Below, piece by piece: positions 10,315 to 19,421 of a stretch of 23,974 bases of DNA. The first letter of the stretch is position 1. Every line of letters starts with the position of its first letter. The stretch spans positions 1 to 23,974 of the forward strand of contig JAIPMN010016575.1 in NCBI GenBank assembly GCA_020650975.1, given 5' to 3'. Below the pieces are notes generated by a model that saw only the letters and a program-made list of their open reading frames with translations, ran no database searches and was not told the DNA's origin. The position numbers and the translations under genes were made by a program. The DNA is from Apostichopus californicus (lineage: Eukaryota > Echinodermata > Holothuroidea > Aspidochirotida > Stichopodidae).

Positions 10315-10991
10315 TTTCTCTGAGGTTTTGTTGCTATTGTGTTGAACCGAAGAATTTTGCAATGAATAAACCAGCAGTTGGTAATCACACAGTTTCGTTG
10401 CCAATGTTGATTAAATTATACGCGTCGCCAGCATTACTGTATAACTCGGACTAGGTTATCGTTGTTTGCCGCTACTACATGAAAGTATTGTCCAGAAGCA
10501 GCCCTCAACAATAGTATTTCGCAATAACAGACATAAACACTTTACCAATCACCATGGATACTTCTGACCTTTGGTCATTGTAGAAGTAGAGCCAGAACCG
10601 GCAAAATGCATCGGCGGCTTATCCTATTTAGCAAGTAGGCAAAAATATCAAAATTTATGTATCATTATTAATTCAAATTTATATACGGTAGTCTTTATAT
10701 TAAATTTTACTAGAATGCTAGAAAATAAAAAATTATTCATACAAAACGATTAGCAGGAAAGCTAAACCTATCAGGATTCTACGGTAGTTTGTAACGACTA
10801 TCAAGATACATTTTTCAAGAGATTTCAGGAACACAGAAGAGACAATTTAGTGATATCCTAGATTAGCTATTATGTTGACGGTATACGTGGTAAGATAGAG
10901 TGCTAGGAATAAAAAAAACGGCCGGCTAAGACATCTGAGTGCATTTTCATAAATTATGACGCCTCTTTGCATCCTTACCCTACATTACAAA
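10315..10991. promoter_or_regulatory. Divergent Flattop/EIF3F promoter region
   Basis: Only 677 bp separate the two divergent start codons, so both promoters and 5' untranslated regions must lie here. I see no TATA box in a convincing place. Candidate sites are a forkhead-like ATAAACA at 10533-10539, an X-box-like half-palindrome at 10548-10561, and a pyrimidine-rich stretch just before the EIF3F start. The assignment as a shared promoter follows from gene layout. Confidence 0.7.
10533..10561. promoter_or_regulatory. Candidate ciliary promoter sites: forkhead and X-box-like
   Basis: ATAAACA (10533-10539) fits the RYAAAYA forkhead consensus. ATCACCATGGATAC (10548-10561) fits the RFX X-box, RYYNYY-AT-RRNRAC, with one mismatch. 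The pair lies about 230 bp upstream of the Flattop start. Flattop is a known FOXJ1-dependent ciliary gene in vertebrates, so such sites are expected. Both motifs are short and could occur by chance. Confidence 0.4.
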
Positions 10992-11000
10992 ATGGCGGCT
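10957..11000 (+). promoter_or_regulatory. EIF3F start region: possible TOP tract and YY1-like site
   Basis: The bases before the start codon include a pyrimidine-rich run (cctctttgc, then ccttaccct), which could be a 5' TOP start; vertebrate EIF3F mRNA is a TOP mRNA. The start codon itself lies in aaATGGCGGC, matching the YY1 consensus that often overlaps start codons of translation genes. The true transcription start cannot be read from sequence alone. Confidence 0.4.
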
Positions 11001-14000
11001 TCTAATCCACTCAAGTGTCATGTGCACCCAGTTGTTTTATTCAGTATTGTTGATTCCTTTGAAAGAAGAAGCGATGAAAATTGTCGAGTAATTGGGACAC
11101 TTTTAGGTTTGTATTGGAATGGAGGTGGATTGGCTTAACTGAGCTTAGTGTTGTTCCTTCACTTAATGTAATCGCAAAAGCAGAACACACTAGCATCCTA
11201 ACGGACTCATTGTATGAGCTTTCTCACACTAACGTTAGGCTAGGCCAACATATGGTGTATTGAGCAGTTGTGTACGGTACAGTGTGGCACAGTAGGCTTC
11301 ATTGTACCAATGCCTGTGAGAGTATGACGTCCGCTAATTGTCGGGTATTTTATCGGTTAGGCAATAGCTAGTAGGCTAGGGATATTTTTTTAAGTTGAAG
11401 TCAGCTATATATTTTAACACTAAGATTATAACAAAATTAACTTAGCCTATAACTTTAAACTAAGATTCCAAAACTAAAAGAAAGTTCATCAATTACTTTA
11501 CATTGCCAATTTACTATTATGCATGTTTGATTGATAGTCCATTATCATGTGTGATTCTTTTTGTCCACAGGCACAAACATTCATGGTGCAATTGAAGTCA
11601 CAAATTGTTTTTGCGTTCCACACAATGAATCTGAAGATGAGGTAAATATTGTCCATAGATACTGTATGTGAATTTGAATCATTGATCCAGAAGAAGCAAT
11701 CTAATGATAATCATTTGCCTGTTATGAAAGAAAACTAAGCCAAGTATCTAAGAGAAATCGTATTCCATTTGTTAGATATTGAAGATATTGTTAGATTTTT
11801 TTTTTTCTGGTTGAGACCATAAAATGTTGTTGCTGAAGGCGTGCAAGTTTCCTTTCTATCATTTACCATTGATTGTTGGAACTTATGATAATGAAAATTG
11901 AAATTCATGCTAGCTGCATCATTAAAAATCTCTTTACTCCCTCATACATATCAGGCCTAGAATTTCACAATTATAGCCACTTGCTAAACTTGCAAACTTG
12001 TGCTTAAAAAAATATACTGCTTAAAATCAAGTTCTCACTGGCAGTTTCCTGAAGTACAGCACACATTAGTTACTGTACTGGCAACTTTTAGAGCAGCACA
12101 ATAGTATTTGCTTATACTAAGAAGTAATACAGGGCTTATTTAGGTATGGAAATCATGCCGATTCTTTGTTCACAACTTACCACATGTTTATATTCTTGAT
12201 ATCTACTGGCAGCAAAATGCCAGTGCCCTTATATATCTAATAGCTGACAGTAAATTCCACTACTATTTAACTTGTAAATATCTCCGATCTTTGAGGCCAG
12301 CGTATGTCTAATCTCTCTGTCTCTCCTCTGTTCAGGTTGCTGTCGATATGGAATTTGCAAAGAACATGTACGACCTTCACAGAAAAGTGAATCCCGTAGA
12401 AATGATTGTTGGCTGGTAAGTAGATCATTTTCAATCTTCTAGATGGTAGTTAGGTCTTATAGATAATTTCAGTGAATATTTTACATAATACATACTGTAT
12501 GTACCTGATTTCCAAACGGTACTTTAAATACAGCATCAGTTTTATTTTTAAATTAAGCTTTAGTTTTATCTACAAAATCCACATCAAGAGATGCAACAAA
12601 TACTTTTCTTAGTTGAAGTGTATTGCAGAGTAGCCGTACACACGAAAGTATTGATTTTAACATGATACAAATTATCTGCTTATCTCATTGACATTTCTGA
12701 CCAAAAGTTATCTCTTGCTTAATTTTGTCCTTCTCAAAGGATGAATCAGTTAGTTGTTTGCCAAACTATGGAAACTGTATTCCTCTGTATGTTTCTCATT
12801 CAGGTGTAAGGTTATCATATTGATTAATTATCATTTTCTTTGAAGGTATGCTACCGGTCCCGACATCACAGATCATTCAGTGTTAATACACGACTACTAC
12901 TCTAAAGAGTGTTTCAACCCCGTACACATCACAGTAGATACCACCGTTGAAAATTTACGAATGAGCATGACGGTGTGGGTCAGGTGAGTCTTTAAGTCGA
13001 GTAAACTGTACATAGCACGGTAGATACATCATCCCATTGAAAGTATGTTAATATGCGCATGCCCCCATTATCTAGTCAAAAGTGTACAAAGCTTGAATTT
13101 GAAATAGCTAATTGCAGAGATGGCAACAAAGAAAAAAGCAAGCCTCAACTGGAAAGTTTGATGCAATTCTTAATATCTTGTTTTTCTTTTCTCTTTCCTT
13201 TTCATTCAGGCAAAATATGGGTGTTCCTGAGAAGTCGCAAGGAACGGTCTTTGTCCCAATTCCACTTAAAGTTACTTGCCATGAGCCCGAAAGAGTGGCG
13301 TGTAAGTTATGTATTTCAGGGAATAATTTATCCTGTATCGCATGGCAAACTGCTATGCAAAATGGTCAAACCATCGTGTGAATGAAAAGATGCCTACAAT
13401 TACCCTCAAAGCCTTTCTCTTTGAGTAGATCAGCAGTTTGTTAACAGCTTTTTTTCTCTCTTTGAAGAGATTCCTTTCATTACCAATATCATTGTTATTA
13501 AAAAGGAACCTTCGGGGTTCGAAAAGGTTGATATAGTTTAAGTAACTGTAGAGTCTGGGAAAACATTACAGATCAGGTTAAGTTATTTATTTCTTCTTGG
13601 TGCGATTGTGTTGATTCTTCTCTCGTTTCAGTGGATACCTTAATCAGGGGTAAATCTTCCGGAGAAAGAAACATTGCGCTCATTGATGATCTCTCCTACG
13701 TCAGCAAAGCGGCCAACAAGCTTCAAGATCTCTTGGACGTGGTCTTAAACTATGTTGATGAAGTCATCGTAAGTGTTCAGTATCAAGTTTTGATGTCCCA
13801 TGACAGTAAATCCACATTCACGCAGATTCATTCTGGTTACTAAATGCATTTGGGATGTAGAGGAGGGGGAGGGCTGGTATGGAGAAATGGCATTTCTTTT
13901 TGCTGTTGACATAGTCTTTTTTTTGTTGGGGGGGGGGAAAGGAGGTGGGGGGGAGGGAGAAAGGTTTGTCAAATTTTGGGAATTGTCAATCGCTGTACTC

Positions 14001-14687
14001 TGTGGCACGTTTGTCAGCAGTTACCCAAGTGGAATCGATCAGTTAATTGTTCATAACATACAGATTGTTTGGTATATTAATGGTTACTAAATGTCTTCCT
14101 AATTTTCCACAATTTGTCAACATGTGATCTCATCCATGTTACAAACTGATATAAAGGAGCTTGCATAATTAGAAGGATCTTCTATACAAGCAGCATGGAA
14201 TGAAAGATTCCTAGATAATATTAATATATAATATTCATCCTCCAATGTTGTTAACAAGTTTTTTTTTCCTTTTTTTTTTTCACCCAGGCTGGCAGAATCT
14301 CAGCTGACAACCAAGTTGGACGTTATTTGATGGACCTGGTTGCCAAGGTACCCAAACTACAACCTGAAGACCTGGACCAGATGCTCAATAACAGCATGAA
14401 GGTACGGTATTACAGGACCCTTCATATGTATGACTGTGTACTAGTACTTGAAATAACAGCATGTACAAATGCTGTGTGAGTTCAATGTCTCTCTTAATGC
14501 TGTTTTAGTTGACATCTATGATCTATCCCAGAATGCTGTGTTACTGTCGAGTTCACACTTCCTTCTCTTCTTTCTTTCTCTTCAGGATCTCTTGATGGTC
14601 ACATATCTCTCACAGTTAGTATCTACTCAGCTGAGCCTCAATGAAAACCTCACGTCAATGGTCTCGAAAGGAATTGACAAATTTTGA
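10992..14687 (+). CDS. EIF3F: Eukaryotic translation initiation factor 3 subunit F, complete
   Basis: Eight coding exons: 10992-11106, 11571-11641, 12336-12415, 12846-12983, 13210-13301, 13632-13768, 14288-14401 and 14586-14687. All introns are GT...AG and phases join without a break, giving 282 residues. An MPN domain (about residues 9-140) holds [19 protein letters not shown] and [20 protein letters not shown]. The C-terminal half (about 165-280) holds [14 protein letters not shown] and [11 protein letters not shown], as in the eIF3f/Rpn8 C-terminal family. The canonical JAMM metal-binding set (HxH...D) is not present, as expected for the MPN-minus eIF3f. The protein is part of the eIF3 octamer core on the 40S ribosome. 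It lacks the Ala/Pro-rich N-terminal extension of mammals. An in-frame ATG at 10956 would add 12 residues; I prefer 10992 because homology begins there and the sequence between looks like 5' untranslated DNA. Confidence 0.98.
11107..14585 (+). other. EIF3F introns 1-7, content
   Basis: The introns are 11107-11570, 11642-12335, 12416-12845, 12984-13209, 13302-13631, 13769-14287 and 14402-14585. Genes for translation factors often host small nucleolar RNAs, so I looked for box C (RTGATGA) and box D (CTGA) pairs 60-120 bases apart and found no convincing set. Intron 6 has a G-rich tract at 13928-13956 and a T-rich tract before its acceptor. Intron 5 has a repeat-like segment at 13416-13456 and a small hairpin near 13506-13520. 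Confidence 0.75.
13416..13456 (+). repeat. Diverged copy of the repeat following the hammerhead motif
   Basis: This segment resembles bases about 131-165, which follow the hammerhead-like motif: both share ...agtNgat...agcagtttgYtaacag then a T-rich tail, with roughly 85 per cent identity over about 38 bases by eye. A hammerhead core is not preserved here. It may be an old fragment of the same mobile repeat inside EIF3F intron 5. Confidence 0.4.
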
Positions 14688-15110
14688 TGTCTCCGCTGCT
14701 AGAGATATTTCTTCAGACCTAAAGAGCTTACAAAAAATATGTGACTTGGTAGGGATAGAGATCAAACCCTGCTGCCTCTTGGAGAGGTTGATGTGTTTGG
14801 TATTTAGAAGATGGTATTTTTGTTATGTAACTCACAATACTTTCAGTTTAGTATGTACATGTATACTTTCATCTGACTAAGTATGTATACTTTTACTTTA
14901 CATCTGTATATTGCTAAGAATGAACACTATGATAATGCTAAGTATATTTTGCTCATAAGGAAAATGAAAGAAATGGTAAGATACATAAAAACCTCACTCG
15001 AAAGAAAAATCATCTCGTTAGAGATGAAGGCATCACAAAATTTCAAGGAGATATTTTGATATGGATTAACAGTTATTTATGTTTGAGAAATAAATTTTAC
15101 AGAGGCTAAA
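14688..15110 (+). other. EIF3F: EIF3F 3' untranslated region (approximate)
   Basis: After the stop the first AATAAA is at 15089-15094. Two further AATAAA hexamers occur within 16155-16180, so a longer alternative 3' end is possible. The end given assumes cleavage shortly after the first signal. Confidence 0.5.
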
Positions 15111-16404
15111 AAAGCTTACAAAACAAATGCATCAGTTTAAGTAGCAAACACATTTGGCTCTCTCTAGTAAAGTTAGGCTCTTCTAGAAAATTGGGTCTGG
15201 CTGGAGAGAGTTGTCAGACATAGATGAGGGTGGTAGCAAGATTCTTGCTGAAAATTATGTCATTTAAAAAGTCTGGTTAATACTCCCTGAGAAGTATTTT
15301 AATATAATAAGAGTATTCTCTACCCTACTGTGATTATGTAGAACTGTTAAAACATACAAAATGACATTTTCAGCGTTCAGGTCGACTAATTTAGCTATAA
15401 CAGTGTTCTGTCTGTTATATGCAGAGATGACACAAAGCAAAAATATGTATGGAAATGACCGATGCTCACTTGAAAAGAAAAACAAAATTATTTAATGGTA
15501 CCTCACCAACGTAGATGAACTGAAAATGTCCTGACCGTATGAAGAGAAAATTGACTGCTTATCACAACTTTGGAATTACTTCTGCTCTGAACCAATAGTT
15601 GGTTTAGGATTTGAAGATGCTTTATGATAGTTTTATCTTGAGATATTCCTTTCCCCCCCCACCCTCCCCACCCCTCCTCCTTAACAAAATGATTTCAGAC
15701 AAATAATTACTTCTTTATGTTGGCGACCTTTAAAATGGCCTCCATCAGTACTGGTTGTATAAATTTCTATAACAGCTTGAGGAATTGCTCTCTGTGTTTT
15801 ATAGCTTAATCAATAGGAGTGGCTGGACTGCATAGTCTAAGACACATGCAAATGATGTCAGCTCCAAAAAAGCAATACACAAATCAGACTCTGATTCTGT
15901 TTAAATGGTCTTGGTTTGATTGAATGTGGATAGGGTACAAAAAAAGCAGCAGGGTATATTTTCTCTATACCTTGGATAATCTGCTTAATGTCCGCTGTGT
16001 GTGTGGGACTTGTTATCAATATGAAATATGTCTCATTATTGCTTCCTAAGTTATGTATATTACATGCATATAACTGGGATGGAATGGGGTAACAGTGAAT
16101 TAAGATTGTTAACCTCTACAGTAGCTGATATGTTCATATTTAAAATGTTAGGTTATGGTAATAAAATCATAATAAAATAGGGCAAAGTATGTTAACCTTG
16201 TTTGTTATTTTTTTTGTATTACCTTTTCTTCAGTTAGTATTATGTACTGATGTAAGCATTGAAATCTCTGTGTGGTACTTCCTTACCAATGCTTGCCATA
16301 TTCCTCTCAGTTTATTAAGTGTTACCAGTAACATTAAAAAAAGTGTTTGTCTTGCATAGACTTCATAAGTCACTTTGGGCTCCGAGATGCTTGGCCTGCC
16401 TAGG
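15111..16404. other. Intergenic DNA between EIF3F and the hAT remnant
   Basis: AT-rich DNA with a C-rich tract at about 15651-15680. No gene is recognised. The 73-codon minus-strand frame near 15264-15485 has no family resemblance. Confidence 0.65.
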
Positions 16405-16730
16405 TAGGGTTACCATCCGTCCCGATTAATCGGGATTGTCCCGTTTTTGAAAGGAAAAGTGAGCATCCCGGCCGGTAAGACAAATTGTCCCGATTTTCTC
16501 GGAAACGAATATACGCAGTACAAGTTTTTTGGATCAGACTCGCAATCGCCAACTTATGTGTACATAAACAGCTCGTTAGCTGCTGTAGCAGACGACGACT
16601 CGGTATGGTAACCCTGTTGTGTGCGGGAATACGAATCCATGTGCGTCGTTGCGATAGAATTGAGTATCGTTACTGACGTGGGACGTTCAATGTTCTTCTA
16701 TCTATCAACAAATGTTGCCAGTCTACGGGT

Positions 16731-16799
16731 CCGTAGCACGTGTACAGAAATCAGTCAAGGGACCTATCGTAGGCTCGTAGCACGTGCACAGAAATCAGT
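16731..16799. repeat. Imperfect direct repeat inside the hAT remnant
   Basis: The motif cgtagcacgtg-Y-acagaaatcagt occurs at about 16732-16755 and again at about 16775-16798, differing at one base. It lies close to where the surviving transposase frame begins and may mark the internal deletion junction. Confidence 0.75.
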
Positions 16800-17290
16800 T
16801 GCGGTTCAAGAGTTTGAATGCTCAAGCTCCAGAATGGTCCAAAGTAGAAGGATCCATCAGGTGGTTTCAAGAAAAGGGGGTTGCGGTGGATGATAGCATT
16901 GTCTTCGAACAACTTGGACTTGTCATATAGTACGTGGAACAAGAGATGGATGACGAGTCAAAAAGGCCATCGTGGCAAGCAATGCTAGCCACTGACAGAT
17001 GGAACCAGCTATGTCAGAGTCTGACATCACAACAACAACTCTCTTTTATTTTGCCACTGGTGCAGTTCTATTTTGCCATACCTAGTCACAACGCAAATGT
17101 TGAATGTATATTCTCTTTGATGAAAAATCAATGGACAGATGAACGCAATCGACTGTCCGTAGATGCAATTAGGTCCATATTGACTGTGCAAGTCAACTAT
17201 CAGCATCTAAGCTGTGCAGAGTTCCACTCATACATGTTGAAGAATCCGGGACTCCTCAAGCAGATTAGTGGAGGGGACAAATATTCATGA
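16788..17290 (+). pseudogene. hAT transposase C-terminal fragment with an in-frame stop
   Basis: One frame reads through hAT-like protein from about 16788 (FKSLNAQAPEWSKVEG) to the stop at 17290, interrupted by one TAG at 16928-16930. Downstream of it lies the hATC dimerisation domain, with PSHNANVECIFSLMKNQWTD and ERNRLSVDAIRSIL, which is typical of the family. The N-terminal zinc finger and the RNase H-like catalytic core are missing. The open part after the TAG is 118 codons. It is not expected to transpose DNA; the fragment marks the element's family. Confidence 0.85.
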
Positions 17291-17469
17291 CTGAACTGAG
17301 CTTGAGTTGTGCTGCTCATTTTTGGATATTTTTCATGATGATGTAGTTGTGCAACCATGGTATTAATTTTATCACCAAATTTTTGCAAAGGGGAGGGGGA
17401 CACCCCCTCCCATTAGACCGCTCCCCCAGATCAGTCCCACTTTCAGCTCAAAGAAAAATGGTAACCCTA

Positions 17470-18649
17470 GTACTAACTTACGTGCGACTGAACCCTATAT
17501 CCTGGGAAAATTTGATCAGTCTGCGATTTGACCTCCTGGGATGCAAAGCCGACCCCCAGTAACAGCCAGTGGCATCTAAAAGCCAGGTCCGACCCCTGCT
17601 GACAATCATGTCACACAGGCCACTTTTTGAAGTCTAGTATATTAAGTATATAATGAAAATGAAAATTCTATTATTTATTTCCTGACCCCTTACTTGACTA
17701 CTTGCCCCTGAACCCCCCCCCCCCCCCCCCTTTGCTTGTCAGGCCTGGAAACAGCAGCCAGCTGTCAAGAAGAACAAAACTGCATATTGGTAGCAAAAGA
17801 AAAGATAAACTTTAATATTAATACTGACTATAAAATAGATGTATTCTCCATTAAACATACAGTCTTTGTATTCTCATTTATTAGTCGTATTATGGTTTAT
17901 TTTATCATTACATTTGATCCCCCATAATACAGGGATGTCTTAGTACTATTGTGCCTTATATTGCCTAATGTTTCTGTTGAAAACCTTCTCCAGATACTCT
18001 CATTTCATAGATCTTTGTTCACTTTCCATTACCTTCTACATTCATAAAACGGCCAAAGTCATCTTATTGACCGGTTCCCAATACATTCCCTTCAATATGG
18101 TGAGACTTCAGCCTCCAGGGTAGTTGGAAGGGCGGGCAGGGTGGGGGGTATTGTGTGTTCAACCTCCAGGAGGGGTGGGACGAAGGCCTATATTTTACGG
18201 GGCAAACCACCAATTACCTACAAAAGTCTCTAACAAGTGAATGTTCATTCCGTACCGCAAATCGACGTATTTCGGTGAAATACTTGAATGTTTTCAACAA
18301 AAAGGGCACTTGTAGCTTACCAAATATATGGTAGAAGCAACCTCATTTTCATTTCTGAGGGATTCAACAAAACATTAATGTTAACTCTTTCATAAGCAAA
18401 GAAAAAGGCAATTTTAACCTGTAAAGAGGCACTTGTCAGGTTTGGTGTGGGGGAGGGGATGTGCAGGGGAACATGCACCATGTGCTCCTCCCCACCCCCC
18501 CTCCCCAGGGTGTTGGTCCTCGAACCAATACCGAAAAATCTTCAATCTGAGCTATGCACAGGATTGGTCGGAGCAGGTGTCACTTTCTGTTAGAGCAGTT
18601 ACAAACCTTCTACCATTGCTGACGAAGTAAAATAAATACTGAAATCTTT
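17470..18649. other. Intergenic DNA right of the hAT remnant
   Basis: No gene is recognised. A run of about 22 C lies at about 17710-17731, G-rich tracts are at 18125-18180, and C/G-rich tracts are at 18446-18510. The 60-70 codon frames here are ordinary chance frames. Confidence 0.65.
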
Positions 18650-18655
18650 TTTATT
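18650..18655 (-). terminator. Candidate poly(A) signal for the HAUS5-like gene
   Basis: Plus-strand TTTATT reads AATAAA on the minus strand, about 770 bp past the stop codon at 19422. A more proximal signal was not obvious. Confidence 0.5.
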
Positions 18656-19421
18656 GGTGCGAGTGCATATTGATTTGGTAATGGCCACATCCCCCAAACT
18701 TTAACGACTGTGGTATGTTTAAGGCGGCCGCACGTGGCCCAATGGGACGCTACCATCGTAACATGGAAGATAACGTCGGCTACTGTCAAGGAAACTCCAC
18801 TCGTAACATTTCTTCCGGCTGAGAGTCGGCAATGTGTGGGGGTTCCCAATTAAAGCTGCAACAGTGTAACCAATCACAGGGCAAACAATTTAGCATGTGA
18901 TCTAAATGAGCACCGAATTTAAACAGATGTTGTTCTCATCGGTCATTTAGTGAGCGAGGAGGGTCAGTTGTATCCAAAACTAGGTCACCATGGTTGAGAG
19001 TTCAGTCTGGCCGCATTAAGTTCTGGTGCAGTCCACGAACAGATTTATAGTTATTTGAAACTCATGTTTAACCTCAAAAATACGACCCAACTATTTAAAA
19101 AAATAGAAAGAAGGATATGATGCTATATCTGTAAGCAGCACTCCTCACTACACACAAAAAAAACAAGCAAAAACTATCAGTTGATGCTAAAACAATCTTG
19201 TAGCAAAACTCTTAAATCCAATATCTACTCTCATTCTGGATTCCAGGCAGAGGTTATGTCCACATCAACCTGCATCATAGTTTGATCACGTTTTACCGAG
19301 AGTTTTCAAGATATCGTTTAAATTTCATCTGTGTCTGACCACCGACAATTTGGAGCACACACTTCATGATCGGTTCACCCGGCTCTGTTCAGATTTCTTT
19401 CGGTAGCGTTTAAATTCATCG
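18656..19421 (-). other. Probable 3' untranslated region of the HAUS5-like gene
   Basis: Sequence between the stop codon and the candidate poly(A) signal on the minus strand. The stretch 18700-18850 is richer in G and C than its surroundings, for no reason that I recognise. Confidence 0.45.

Larger units (their letters stand above)
16405..17469 (+). mobile_element. Internally deleted hAT-family DNA transposon
   Basis: Perfect 12-bp terminal inverted repeats, TAGGGTTACCAT at 16405-16416 and its complement at 17458-17469, bound a 1,065-bp element. Inside the left end is a palindrome CCCGATTAATCGGG and repeated GTCCCG motifs, which look like subterminal transposase-binding repeats. The right part carries the hAT C-terminal dimerisation domain. 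A full hAT transposase gene needs about 2 kb, so most of it has been lost. I could not find a convincing 8-bp target-site duplication at either edge, which suggests age or an inexact boundary. Confidence 0.8.

Noticed and set aside
13504-13527. Hairpin with a UUCG-like loop in EIF3F intron 5
   Set aside because: The stem is only five pairs and lies in an intron. It could be a decayed stem II plus GAAA of a hammerhead, but no CUGANGA box of the right spacing is present.
16397-17477. 8-bp target-site duplication for the hAT element
   Set aside because: The 8 bases on each side (tgcctagg and gtactaac) do not match, and shifting the boundary did not give a convincing pair.
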